Notes: generated by a model from the letters alone, not told the origin. Positions 7,477 through 15,335 are shown, counted from the stretch's first letter. The stretch: 42,592 bases of DNA from an uncultured Bacteroidales bacterium (GCA_902768435.1 CACXLJ010000019.1:1-42592), one strand, 5' to 3'. Numbers and translations are program-made.

Positions 7477-9174
7477 TCACCATGTAAATCTGAAACCGAT
7501 AGGAATAGTTATACTCCAGGGGTGCTCAGTTCTAATGGTCTTTGTGCCGTTGTTGAGGTAATAAGTTGCCCCGGGTTGCATAAAGACGCCGAAATGAGGC
7601 GTGAAATTGTACTGAACACCCAATCCTGCATTAAACGACCATTGCACGGGAACATTTATGTTGCTCGATTGTGAGTAGATGGTTTGTCCGTTAAGTAAAT
7701 GACGGGTCTTCCACGAATGAGCGACAGGTATGTCGAGTGTAACTCCAGCAGTGCCGTACAGATTCCAGCGATTCCCTTGCAAGAATGAGTAGGATGCATT
7801 TACTGGGACTCCCAGATAATGAATGGTCTGTTCGTTGTGAATGTATGCCTGTGAATATCCCAAGTCGAAAGTGGAATGTAATCGAGAGTAATTCAATCCT
7901 GTGCCCAGGCTCCATCGGCCAGCAATATTTCTGTTTACCGATAGGCCGAGTGTGAATGGCATATCGTGATGAGCGTGTTCCTCAATGTTCTGTTGTGGAT
8001 TACCTGCGGCGTTGCTGCCGGCAATGCGTCTCAATGAGATATTCTCTTCAGTCGGATTGGCATCGGCTTCCATTTCTATGAAATGGTAATACTCGGTCCA
8101 GTCGGTGAAGTCTATGGGGCTCGGAGCCTCTGAACCAATTGGAGCAGGAGCAATAGATGATGTTGCCTGAATCGTTGCCTGCTGCGAGAAATCAGACGGT
8201 TCGGGCCAACCACTAATTGCAAACATTATGGATGTGTTTGCATCGTTTGACTGTCGATGCCTTATCGGCATCTTTTGTATTTGCATTGGCCTTGACGGCA
8301 ATGGAGGCATTACCAGATATTTATCTTCTTGGACTGGTGGCTCATGAGATTCTTCTGTCGTATCGGTGGGTAGGCACAACTTGATTGTGTCTGCCGATGG
8401 AACTTCGTCGTCAGTAAATACAACAGATGACATTTGCTCATTCAAGACCACACGGGGAGAAACGGGAATAGCCGTTTTCTTTGTAATACTGTCAATCGAA
8501 ATGGCTGGTGGTGTCTTAGCCGTTGTGGGTTGATCGCTTATTGACTGATGTTTTGATGGATGATTGAGTACAACATACAGTAATGATCCTATTGCGAGTA
8601 TGAGGAGCATCATCCACCAGTGTTGAACCATCTTTTTCAACATCCGGCGAGCATGTGTGTATTGCGAGCGACTTGTGCTGCTGGTGATGCCAAGGCGTTG
8701 GCTTATTTCATCGTGACTCAGTCCTGCCATAGTGCGCAATCTGAATACTTGTTCGTATCCGTCGGGCAGTCGATTCACCATGCTCATGAGCACATCCATG
8801 GGAATTAGCGGTTCAGCTGCTTCTGGTTCAGGAATAATGTCTTGAACAGTTTCGATTGATTGTTTTGTTATCACATGCTCATGCTTAATGTGATTCAATG
8901 CCATATTGCGCACTATGCGCACCAGCCATGGCTCAATTCTTCTGGCATCGCGCAATGAGCCGAGTGAAGATAATGCCATCAAGAGCGAGTCGTGCACAAT
9001 ATCGCGGGCGGTGTCTTCATCTACATAGTGCCGGGCTGTGCTTAGAAGCTTGGGGTAATAACAGTTGTACAGGACGCGCAGGGCATCACTGTCGCCACGA
9101 CGGCACTGCTCAATTAACGCTTCGGTTTCTACTTCTTGATAAACATTCATCAATCTATTGACAACCGAAACCAT
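7477..9174 (-). CDS. ECF sigma factor fused via one transmembrane helix to an outer-membrane beta-barrel
   Basis: A single uninterrupted 565-codon frame with four parts. Residues 11-105 are sigma-70 region 2 (RDIVHDSLLMALSSL, WLVRIVRNMALNHIKHE). Residues 130-182 are region 4 (LPDGYEQVFRLRTMAGLSHDEI, then helix-turn-helix GITSSTSRSQYTHARRML). Residues 186-204 form one hydrophobic helix (WWMMLLILAIGSLLYVVL). Residues 205-400 are a Pro/Thr/Ser-rich linker with no hydrophobic stretch, and about 405-565 alternate like an 8-stranded OMP_b-brl barrel (TLGLSVNR, WSLGTGLNYS, HYLGVPVNASYSF, NLYGTAGV, WSFNAGLGVQYNF), ending in IPIGFRFTW with a terminal aromatic. In Bacteroides, as I remember, the sigma factor and a TM-linker-barrel protein are two adjacent genes; here they are one. 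Met10 (9147) is an equally plausible start. Whether the chain is cut to free the sigma part is unknown. Confidence 0.85.
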   Translation of the reverse strand: MVSVVNRLMNVYQEVETEALIEQCRRGDSDALRVLYNCYYPKLLSTARHYVDEDTARDIVHDSLLMALSSLGSLRDARRIEPWLVRIVRNMALNHIKHEHVITKQSIETVQDIIPEPEAAEPLIPMDVLMSMVNRLPDGYEQVFRLRTMAGLSHDEISQRLGITSSTSRSQYTHARRMLKKMVQHWWMMLLILAIGSLLYVVLNHPSKHQSISDQPTTAKTPPAISIDSITKKTAIPVSPRVVLNEQMSSVVFTDDEVPSADTIKLCLPTDTTEESHEPPVQEDKYLVMPPLPSRPMQIQKMPIRHRQSNDANTSIMFAISGWPEPSDFSQQATIQATSSIAPAPIGSEAPSPIDFTDWTEYYHFIEMEADANPTEENISLRRIAGSNAAGNPQQNIEEHAHHDMPFTLGLSVNRNIAGRWSLGTGLNYSRLHSTFDLGYSQAYIHNEQTIHYLGVPVNASYSFLQGNRWNLYGTAGVTLDIPVAHSWKTRHLLNGQTIYSQSSNINVPVQWSFNAGLGVQYNFTPHFGVFMQPGATYYLNNGTKTIRTEHPWSITIPIGFRFTW

Positions 9175-9262
9175 CGTTTTGCTGCATCAAGTACAAAAAA
9201 ATATGAGTGATTTATAATCGCCCAGAGGATTGTTTTATCAAAAGAGTGATTGCTATGAGGGA

Positions 9263-9970
9263 TTATGGGTTGTAGAGTAGACGGAGGAGCCCCTGGGTGG
9301 AGCGGTCGCTGCTGAGCATGATGCGCTCAAGGGCATGAAGCACGCGGTTCAGGCTTGCCTCGTTTTTCATGAGCACGCGCTTGTCGTGGTTGAGCAGGTA
9401 GAACAGAGGAATGCTGGGCAGGTCGTAGAGGCCTTCGCCATCGATGGCCTGGTTCTCGTCCCACAGGTTGAGCATGTTGCTTGGATATGGTGTGTTGCAC
9501 CATAGTTCATGGTTGTCGAAAGGATAGATGGCAACAATCTGCAGCAGTCCGCTGTTGATGTAGTTGTTGATGACCTGTGTGGTGTCGAGACGGTTCGTTA
9601 ATATGTGGCATGCATCACAGTCGGGGTCGTTGAAGAAGACGAGCGTGAGCACCGAGTCCATTTCGTGCAACCGATGCGTGGTGCCATTGATGCTTGTGAG
9701 TTCAAGGTCGGCCGCCACGGTGCCAATGCGGTTTTTCATGGCATTCTCAAGCAAGAGCTGTGGTCGCATTTTCGCTGCCCTGTCGAGCGATGGGTCGTTG
9801 ATCACATCGAGCAATGCAGCGATGTAGGCTTCCTCATTGTGGAGCGAGTCGGCAGGTGAGGCGTAGTGCTGCTCGGCAAAGCGCAGCCGTTCGAGTGCGG
9901 AGTTACCTTCGGTGTTTGCAAGGCACTGGAAAGCAAACAAGGCTATGATAATCAAGAACCAATTCTTCAT
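9263..9970 (-). CDS. Secreted DUF5106/thioredoxin-like protein
   Basis: A 235-residue exported protein. The N-terminal signal peptide (WFLIIIALFAFQCLA) may be cut after ALA or be a lipoprotein signal at Cys16. A helical segment at about 25-80 resembles DUF5106. A thioredoxin-like fold follows: GTVAADLELTSINGTTHRL is the usual AhpC/TSA-like opening, and LVFFNDPDCDACH holds a CDAC redox motif near residue 120. The cis-Pro region IPLFYLL follows near 180, as in TlpA-type proteins. It probably handles disulfides or oxidative signals in the periplasm. It is the first gene of the minus-strand cluster leading into the sigma fusion 88 bases downstream, so it may be co-transcribed or be a regulatory input; that link is inference. 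Confidence 0.7.
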   Translation of the reverse strand: MKNWFLIIIALFAFQCLANTEGNSALERLRFAEQHYASPADSLHNEEAYIAALLDVINDPSLDRAAKMRPQLLLENAMKNRIGTVAADLELTSINGTTHRLHEMDSVLTLVFFNDPDCDACHILTNRLDTTQVINNYINSGLLQIVAIYPFDNHELWCNTPYPSNMLNLWDENQAIDGEGLYDLPSIPLFYLLNHDKRVLMKNEASLNRVLHALERIMLSSDRSTQGLLRLLYNP

Positions 9971-9985
9971 TGTTTCGCAAGTTTA

Positions 9986-10017
9986 TTTGCAAAGATAGGT
10001 AACTTCCACTAACTTTG
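9986..10017 (+). promoter_or_regulatory. ybaK-aroC operon promoter
   Basis: TTTG (9986-9989), a 20-base spacer and TAACTTTG (10010-10017) form a complete match to the Bacteroidota housekeeping promoter. The ybaK ATG is 22 bases after the -7 box, giving a short leader. Confidence 0.75.
9990..9997 (-). promoter_or_regulatory. -7 box for the DUF5106/thioredoxin-like gene
   Basis: TATCTTTG on the minus strand (9997-9990) is a strong TAnnTTTG match 20 bases before the gene start at 9970. It lies inside the spacer of the divergent ybaK promoter, so the two cannot be occupied at once. Confidence 0.5.
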
Positions 10018-10039
10018 CATATAAAGAAACATAAAACAA

Positions 10040-10540
10040 ATGAAAAAGTTACAAAAAACCAATGCTGCACGCCTGCTCGACAAGGCCAAGGTGGCTTATG
10101 AACTCATCCCTTATGAGGTTGATGAGCAGGACCTTGGTGCCGAGCATCTTGCAGCAACCATAGGCGAAGATGTGAATCAGGTGTTCAAGACGCTGGTGTT
10201 GCGTGGCGACAAGACGGGGCACCTGGTGTGTGTAATACCTGGTGCCTGCGAGGTGGACTTGAAGAAGGCTGCCAAGGCATCGGGCAACAAGAAAGTGGAG
10301 ATGATTCACATGAAGGAACTGTTGCCCACCACCGGTTACATTCGTGGTGGCTGTTCGCCCGTGGGCATGAAAAAGCCGTTTCCCACCTACATTCATAGCA
10401 CTTGCATGGACTTTGAACACATTTTTGTGAGTGCTGGCATGCGCGGTCTGCAGTTTAAGATCAAACCGTCGGACTTGGTGAACTTTGTGGGCGCTCAGGT
10501 GTGTGATTTAACCGCTAACGAGGGAGAGGAGGACGCATGA
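10040..10540 (+). CDS. ybaK: Cys-tRNA(Pro)/Cys-tRNA(Cys) deacylase, YbaK family
   Basis: A 166-residue trans-editing hydrolase that frees tRNA-Pro mischarged with cysteine. Family marks are NAARLLDKAKVAYELIPYE at the start, NQVFKTLVL at about 46-54, the VIPGACEVDLKKAAKA segment, and GYIRGGCSPVGMKK around residues 98-111, which holds the conserved GGxSPxG loop and nearby lysines. The C-terminal ISAGxRG-like strand reads FVSAGMRGLQ. Its stop overlaps the aroC start (ATGA at 10537-10540), so the two are translationally coupled. No chorismate-pathway role is implied; the pairing is probably just operon packing. Confidence 0.9.
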   Translation: MKKLQKTNAARLLDKAKVAYELIPYEVDEQDLGAEHLAATIGEDVNQVFKTLVLRGDKTGHLVCVIPGACEVDLKKAAKASGNKKVEMIHMKELLPTTGYIRGGCSPVGMKKPFPTYIHSTCMDFEHIFVSAGMRGLQFKIKPSDLVNFVGAQVCDLTANEGEEDA

Positions 10541-11613
10541 GCAACACATTTGGCGACATATTGAGAATCACCACCTTTGGCGAGTCGCACGGACCTGCTA
10601 TGGGTGGCATCATCGATGGCTTTCCCGCCGGGGTGCGCATTGACCTCGGCGAGGTGCAGCGCATGGTTGACCGCCGCAGGCCAGGCCAATCGACTGTGAC
10701 AACAGCCCGTGACGAGAAAGATAGGGTAGAGGTGCTGTCGGGCATGCTCAATGGTGTGACGCTTGGCACCCCAATCGGTTTCATCGTGCGCAATGCAGAC
10801 CAGCGCAGTGCCGACTATGAATCGCTCACGGATTGTTATCGTCCAAGTCATGCCGACTATACCTATGCTGTGAAATATGGCATTCGCGATCATCGCGGTG
10901 GAGGCCGGGCCTCGGCACGCGAAACGGTGTGCCGCGTGGTGGCTGGCGCGTTTGCACAGCAGGCTTTGAGGCAGTTAGGCATTGAGGTGACGGCATGCGC
11001 ATCACAGATTGGCGATGTGAAACTTGAGAAACCGCTTGCCGAGTGTGACTTGACTGCGATAGAGCATAATGCAGTGCGTTGCCCAGACGAGAGCACGGCG
11101 CAAACCATGATGACGGCCATCGCAGAGGCCAAGGAACAGGGCGACACTTTGGGAGGCATTGTGACCTGCGTGGCCCATGGTGTGCCTGCAGGGCTTGGCG
11201 ACCCCGTATTCGGCAAACTGCATGCCCAGCTTGCCAGTGCCATGATGAGCATCCCAGCTGCCAAGGGCTTTGAGGTGGGAACGGGTTTCGGCTTCGCCTC
11301 GTGCAAGGGTAGTGAGGTGCTTGACGCGTGGACAGTGCGCGACGGCAAGATAGGTACCCTTACCAACCATTCGGGTGGCATTCAGGGTGGCATCAGCAAC
11401 GGCGAGCCCGTCATCTTTAATGTTGCCTTTAAACCCGTTGCCACGCTCATGCGACCGGTGGCGTGTATCAATGCTGAGTGCCAACTGGTAGAGGTGGCTC
11501 AGCAGGGCCGTCACGACCCTTGTGTGGTGCCTCGTGCCGTGCCTGTGGTAGAGGCGATGACGGCTTTGGTAATATTAGACAATTACTTGAAGAATAAAGC
11601 CACACACATCTGA
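10537..11613 (+). CDS. aroC: Chorismate synthase
   Basis: A 358-residue enzyme for the last shikimate-pathway step, the 1,4-anti-elimination of phosphate from EPSP to give chorismate using reduced FMN. Signature 1, FGESHGPAMGGIIDGFPAG, is at residues 14-32, and signature 2, HRGGGRASARET, at 119-130. The C-terminal GGIQGGISNGEPV and the later HDPCVVPRAVPV carry the third signature and the conserved His/Arg. Full length and intact. It overlaps ybaK by 4 bases and the next gene by 1 base. Confidence 0.96.
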   Translation: MSNTFGDILRITTFGESHGPAMGGIIDGFPAGVRIDLGEVQRMVDRRRPGQSTVTTARDEKDRVEVLSGMLNGVTLGTPIGFIVRNADQRSADYESLTDCYRPSHADYTYAVKYGIRDHRGGGRASARETVCRVVAGAFAQQALRQLGIEVTACASQIGDVKLEKPLAECDLTAIEHNAVRCPDESTAQTMMTAIAEAKEQGDTLGGIVTCVAHGVPAGLGDPVFGKLHAQLASAMMSIPAAKGFEVGTGFGFASCKGSEVLDAWTVRDGKIGTLTNHSGGIQGGISNGEPVIFNVAFKPVATLMRPVACINAECQLVEVAQQGRHDPCVVPRAVPVVEAMTALVILDNYLKNKATHI

Positions 11614-12821
11614 TGATGAGTCAGATAATAAATAGTGATTGCGACTTTCAGGCAACGATAAACTTTGTAAAAGAACATGCTGCCGACGATGTGCAAAGGC
11701 TTGCACTTGAGGTGAGAAAACACCCCGAAGTAGATGCCCGTTTTGCCCTTGACCAGATAGCCGGCAGGCAAAAATCACGGACAAAATTGCCCTCATGGGC
11801 CGAGGTGGATGCCCTCATTTTTCCGCCTTCGGTCTCGATGGAGCAATGCTCGTCGGAGGCCACGGCAAGCTACAAGTCATCGCTTGTAAGCGGTGAATCG
11901 CTTGTGGACCTCACGGGTGGTTTTGGTGTGGATTTTTCGTTCTTGGCAAACCGTTTTAGCAGTGCTGTGTATGTGGAGCGGCAGGAGCATTTGTGCCATA
12001 TTGCTGAGCATAATTTCAAGGTACTTGGCTTGAGTCATGTCCAAGTGGTGAATGACGATGCCGAGCATTACCTTGCGACGATGCCGGTGGTCGACCTTAT
12101 TTACCTTGACCCTGCGCGGCGCGATGGGGCTGGAAACCGCGTGTTCAGACTCGACGACTGCACGCCAAATGTGGTGCAGTTGCTCGACCTGTTGCTTACA
12201 AAGGGGCGGCAGGTGATGATCAAGCTCTCGCCCATGCTCGATGTGAGTCAGGCCTTGCGGCAACTGCGTGGCGTGAGCGAGGTGCACATCGTGAGTGTGG
12301 CAGGGGAGTGCAAGGAACTGTTGCTATTGCTCAGCGCGAAGCATGAAGGCGATGTGAAGATTGTGTGCGTGAATGACGGACAGACCTTCACATATAGGCT
12401 TGGTGAACCCGTTGTTATGCCCATGCAGTGGAGTGGCGAATTGCCCGCTGAAGGTGATCTCTACCTATATGAGCCCAATGCCTCGATGATGAAGGCAGGC
12501 TGTTTCGGGCAGTTGGCGCAGCGCTACGGACTACAGGCGGTTGCCCAGCAGAGCCACTTGTTTGTTGCCGAAAGGCCAATTTCGGATTTTCAGGGACGCA
12601 AGTTTGTGGTGAATGACATCACAACGCTCAATAGCAAAGAACTGAAGCAGAAACTGGCCGGCATTACTCAAGCCAATGTGGCGGTGCGCAACTTTCCGCT
12701 GAAGGCTGCCGAACTTGCCAAGCGTTTACGCCTGAAAGATGGTGGCAGCGTCTATATTTTTGGCACACGACTTGCCAATGGCAAAAATGTGCTGCTGCTG
12801 TGTGAAAAAGCCCCATTTTGA
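11613..12821 (+). CDS. THUMP-like-domain class I methyltransferase
   Basis: A 402-residue protein. An N-terminal helical region with the QIAGRQKSRTKLPSW segment (about 48-61) precedes a Rossmann domain: SAM motif I is VDLTGGFGVD at residues 98-107, followed by VYVERQEHLC and the catalytic-site-like YLDPARRD at 164-171. The C-terminal third (about 330-400, with FPLKAAELAKRLRLKDGG and YIFGTRL) matches the THUMP-like domain (PF18096). This points to an RNA, probably tRNA, methyltransferase, but the target is not known. Its ATG shares one base with the aroC stop (TGATG), so translation is coupled to aroC. Confidence 0.8.
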   Translation: MMSQIINSDCDFQATINFVKEHAADDVQRLALEVRKHPEVDARFALDQIAGRQKSRTKLPSWAEVDALIFPPSVSMEQCSSEATASYKSSLVSGESLVDLTGGFGVDFSFLANRFSSAVYVERQEHLCHIAEHNFKVLGLSHVQVVNDDAEHYLATMPVVDLIYLDPARRDGAGNRVFRLDDCTPNVVQLLDLLLTKGRQVMIKLSPMLDVSQALRQLRGVSEVHIVSVAGECKELLLLLSAKHEGDVKIVCVNDGQTFTYRLGEPVVMPMQWSGELPAEGDLYLYEPNASMMKAGCFGQLAQRYGLQAVAQQSHLFVAERPISDFQGRKFVVNDITTLNSKELKQKLAGITQANVAVRNFPLKAAELAKRLRLKDGGSVYIFGTRLANGKNVLLLCEKAPF

Positions 12822-12904
12822 TGTGGCATTTATTGGCAGTAGTGATGAGAAACTACCGTTTCGGTTCATTTTTTGAGTAAATGCGAATTTTTTCGTGCAA
12901 AAAA

Positions 12905-12936
12905 TTTGAGTATATCAATTATTTGATGTAATTTTG
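12905..12936 (+). promoter_or_regulatory. tRNA-Ala promoter
   Basis: TTTG (12905-12908), 20 bases, then TAATTTTG (12929-12936). It is a full consensus match ending 10 bases before the tRNA 5' end. Confidence 0.75.
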
Positions 12937-12946
12937 CAACGCTTTT

Positions 12947-13019
12947 GGGGCATTAGCTCATCTGGTAGAGCGCAACACTGGCAGTGTTGAGGTAAGCGGT
13001 TCGAGTCCGCTATGCTCCA
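12947..13019 (+). tRNA. tRNA-Ala (anticodon GGC)
   Basis: All four arms fold. The acceptor stem GGGGCAT pairs with ATGCTCC and includes the G3:U70 wobble pair that identifies alanine tRNAs. The D stem is GCTC/GAGC, and the anticodon stem CAACA/TGTTG has a seven-base loop reading CTGGCAG with anticodon GGC (12980-12982). The T arm is AGCGG/CCGCT around TTCGAGT. Discriminator base is A at 13019. CCA is not encoded and must be added after transcription. The anticodon reads GCC and GCU codons. Confidence 0.96.
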
Positions 13020-13021
13020 CA

Positions 13022-13060
13022 AAACTCACCTTTAAGCAGTTAAATGGTGAGTTTTTTTTT
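13022..13060 (+). terminator. Rho-independent terminator of tRNA-Ala
   Basis: The stem AAACTCACC (13022-13030) pairs with GGTGAGTTT (13046-13054), extended by a TTTAA/TTAAA inner helix, and runs straight into a T tract reaching 13060. Confidence 0.85.
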
Positions 13061-13096
13061 ATATAGCGACCGACTAAATTGCTGAAGAGATATTAT

Positions 13097-13702
13097 ATGA
13101 AAGACTTTGAGATTTTGGCAAGAATCAAGGAAAGCAGGCCCTTTGTGGGCAATGCGATGCACATTCCGCGTGAGGCGCAGGCCAAGGCGCGCCGGCTGTG
13201 CTGGGAATTTAACCAGACATCACCCGACGACTATAAGCGCCAGCATCACATCCTGTCGCAGTTGCTTGGCACCTATCACAGTTCGGTCTATCTGATGCCC
13301 GACTTCAGGTGCGACTTTGGATTCAACATTCATTTCAAAGGCTTTGCGCTGGTCAACTATAATTGCGTGTTTCTCGACACCTCACCCATCGTGGTGGGGC
13401 AGAGTGTGCTGTTCGGTCCTGGTGTTGTGCTGGCTTGTGCCGGTCATCCCATGCACCCCGAGCAGCGCATGAGCGGTGCCTTCGAGACATCGGCACCCAT
13501 CACCATTGAAGATGGTGTGTGGATTGGCGCCAATGCCACGGTGTGCGGTGGCGTGACCATAGGCGAGGGTAGCGTGATAGCGGCTGGCAGTGTGGTCACG
13601 AGCGACATTCCTGCAGGCGTGCTGGCTGGTGGTGTGCCTTGCCGCGTGATCAGGCCCTTGACCGATGCCGATCGCATTCCCGAAGAACAGATTGAATTCT
13701 AA
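13097..13702 (+). CDS. Sugar O-acetyltransferase, maltose/galactoside acetyltransferase type
   Basis: A 201-residue left-handed beta-helix acyltransferase. The N-terminal Mac-domain helix includes the usual CWEFNQTSPDD segment, and PDFRCDFGFNIHFKG opens the helix. Hexapeptide turns follow: ITIEDGVWIGANATVCGGVTIGEGSVIAAGSVVTSDIP. The catalytic His is in LACAGHPMHPEQR. It transfers acetyl from acetyl-CoA to a sugar hydroxyl; the substrate is unknown. The ATG at 13097 fits the family start, while the in-frame TTG at 13079 overlaps the tRNA terminator region and is less likely. It probably has its own promoter or reads through from upstream. Confidence 0.88.
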   Translation: MKDFEILARIKESRPFVGNAMHIPREAQAKARRLCWEFNQTSPDDYKRQHHILSQLLGTYHSSVYLMPDFRCDFGFNIHFKGFALVNYNCVFLDTSPIVVGQSVLFGPGVVLACAGHPMHPEQRMSGAFETSAPITIEDGVWIGANATVCGGVTIGEGSVIAAGSVVTSDIPAGVLAGGVPCRVIRPLTDADRIPEEQIEF

Positions 13703-13725
13703 ATCATATTGAAATGTGATATAGC

Positions 13726-13751
13726 AATGGCCCGCTTGAGAGCGAGCCATT
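13726..13751. terminator. Hairpin after the acetyltransferase
   Basis: AATGGCCCGCT (13726-13736) and AGCGAGCCATT (13741-13751) pair with one mismatch around a TGAG loop. The following bases are T-rich but broken (TTGTCGTTTG). It probably ends the acetyltransferase transcript. Confidence 0.5.
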
Positions 13752-13825
13752 TGTCGTTTGTATGATAGTCGACCTTAATTGGTCAAATGCTAGCATTTAG
13801 AATAAAACAGGCCTTAATACTCGAT

Positions 13826-14302
13826 TTATTCGGTTTTCGAAGCCCACTTGTTGAAGTGGTCGATGGCGTGCGGGTGGTCGACATGAATGCAAGGAATGTG
13901 GCGCATTTCCTGCGGCCTTTCGATTTCCTTGTAGATGAAGTTGTCGTCAAAATCGATGTTAGCTGCATCGATTTTGGTGTTGGCGTAGAAGATGCGTTTC
14001 ACGCCAGCCCAGCAGAGTGCACTCAGACACATGGGGCAGGGTTCGCAACTGCAGTAGACGACGCATTCGTCGAGCTTGAAGTTGTGGTTCATGGCGCAGG
14101 CTCGCCTGATGGCATTGACCTCGGCATGCGCCGTGGGGTCGTTGTCGAGTGTGACGGTGTGGCTGCCAGTGGCTATGACCTCACCATCTTTGACGATAAC
14201 AGCACCGAATGGGCCGCCTCCGCGATCAATGTTCTCGCTGGCAATGTCGCATGCCATTTTGATGAACTCGCGGTCTTGTTGGGTGATGACTGCTGGTTTC
14301 AT
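13826..14302 (-). CDS. Nucleoside deaminase, guanine-deaminase-like
   Basis: A 158-residue member of the cytidine/deoxycytidylate deaminase fold. The zinc and proton-shuttle motif HAE is at residues 59-61 and the second metal motif PCPMC at 88-92. The GGGPFGAVIV start and the KRIFYANTKIDAANIDFDD region resemble bacterial GuaD guanine deaminases, which convert guanine to xanthine, more than tRNA adenosine deaminase TadA. I therefore prefer guanine deaminase but cannot exclude another base or nucleoside. It is the last gene of the rho-ruvX-def-deaminase run, 22 bases after def. Confidence 0.85.
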   Translation of the reverse strand: MKPAVITQQDREFIKMACDIASENIDRGGGPFGAVIVKDGEVIATGSHTVTLDNDPTAHAEVNAIRRACAMNHNFKLDECVVYCSCEPCPMCLSALCWAGVKRIFYANTKIDAANIDFDDNFIYKEIERPQEMRHIPCIHVDHPHAIDHFNKWASKTE

Positions 14303-14324
14303 GTCAATAAGACCATTGCGGATC

Positions 14325-14894
14325 TCATCTCTTGCTCTGCTTGTAGACTACAGTGCGGTAGTCAAACTGCGTCTTGCCTGTTGCAATGTTGTTGAGCTTG
14401 CGGCGATTGAGCTGCTTGCGGATGGGGGAGATGTGATCAATGAAGAGTTTGCCCTCAAGGTGGTCGTACTCATGCTGCACCACGCGTGCAAGATAGCCCT
14501 CGATGTCCTCGTCGTGTTCTTGCCAGTTCTCGTCGAACCAGTTGAGGTGAATGCGCGAGTGACGGGTGACATTCTCGTGCACATCGGGTACACTCAGACA
14601 GCCTTCTTCGCGGGTGACGGTGGGGCTGGTCTCGTCGACAGTGAGGACGGGGTTGATGAGCACCATTCTCTTGTCTTTGAGTTCAGGGAACTTTTCGGCA
14701 AGCACATCCACATCAATATAGATGAGTCGGATGCTTTTGCCCACCTGGGGAGCAGCGATGCCGATGCCGTCGGTGGCGTGCATCGTTTCCTTCATATTCT
14801 GAATGAGTTCATTCAGTCCTTCATAGTTCTGGTCAATTTCTTCGGACACCTTGCGCAACAGCGGGTGACCATAGACATATACAGGTAATACCAT
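14325..14894 (-). CDS. def: Peptide deformylase
   Basis: A 189-residue metalloenzyme that removes the formyl group from new proteins. Motif 1, GIGIAAPQVG, is at residues 43-52; motif 2, EGCLSVP, with the metal-ligand Cys at 99, is at 97-103; motif 3, QHEYDH, is at 140-145, with metal ligands His141 and His145 and catalytic Glu142. All are intact. It lies 9 bases after ruvX on the same strand. Confidence 0.96.
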   Translation of the reverse strand: MVLPVYVYGHPLLRKVSEEIDQNYEGLNELIQNMKETMHATDGIGIAAPQVGKSIRLIYIDVDVLAEKFPELKDKRMVLINPVLTVDETSPTVTREEGCLSVPDVHENVTRHSRIHLNWFDENWQEHDEDIEGYLARVVQHEYDHLEGKLFIDHISPIRKQLNRRKLNNIATGKTQFDYRTVVYKQSKR

Positions 14895-14903
14895 AATTGT
14901 GTG

Positions 14904-15323
14904 TTATATGTGACTCTTGCTTTGTAAATAATCGTTAAGAATGATGGTGGCGGCAATGGCATCGACACGGTTCTTGTCTTGTCGGTCCGATTTTTTCATG
15001 CCGCCGTCGAGCATAGCCTGGTGGGCTATGGTAGAGGTGAAACGCTCATCGTACATGATGACTGGCATCTGTGGCATCTCTTTCTGAAGCTTTTTGACAA
15101 ATGGGGTGATGTAGCGCATACTCTCGGAGGGTTGACCGTTGAGTTGCGTTGGCTGACCAATGACGATGGCTTCGACTGCTTCCTGAGCCACATAATTCTT
15201 GATGTAGTCAAGCAGCGTATGCGTGGGCACTGTGGCAAGGCTGTTTGCGACAATCTGCAGGGGGTCGGTCACAGCGATGCCGGTGCGTTTGCGTCCGTAG
15301 TCGATGCCTAAGATGCGTGCCAT
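14904..15323 (-). CDS. ruvX: Putative pre-16S rRNA nuclease / Holliday junction resolvase-like YqgF
   Basis: A 139-residue RNase H-fold protein of the YqgF/RuvX family. The first acidic ligand is in ILGIDYGRKRTGIAV, the central EAIVIGQPTQLNG strand follows, and the C-terminal DERFTS and VDAIAATIIL segments supply the other conserved acids. The family is linked to 5' maturation of 16S rRNA, and older annotations call it a Holliday junction resolvase. It is 12 bases downstream of rho with no terminator between them, so it is probably transcribed with rho. Confidence 0.93.
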   Translation of the reverse strand: MARILGIDYGRKRTGIAVTDPLQIVANSLATVPTHTLLDYIKNYVAQEAVEAIVIGQPTQLNGQPSESMRYITPFVKKLQKEMPQMPVIMYDERFTSTIAHQAMLDGGMKKSDRQDKNRVDAIAATIILNDYLQSKSHI

Positions 15324-15335
15324 GCAATAACTCTT

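Noticed and set aside
7477..9174. Sigma-barrel fusion as an assembly artefact
   Set aside because: The frame is continuous with a normal-looking linker and the membrane helix follows region 4 smoothly; no homopolymer run marks an obvious indel. Resequencing would still be sensible.
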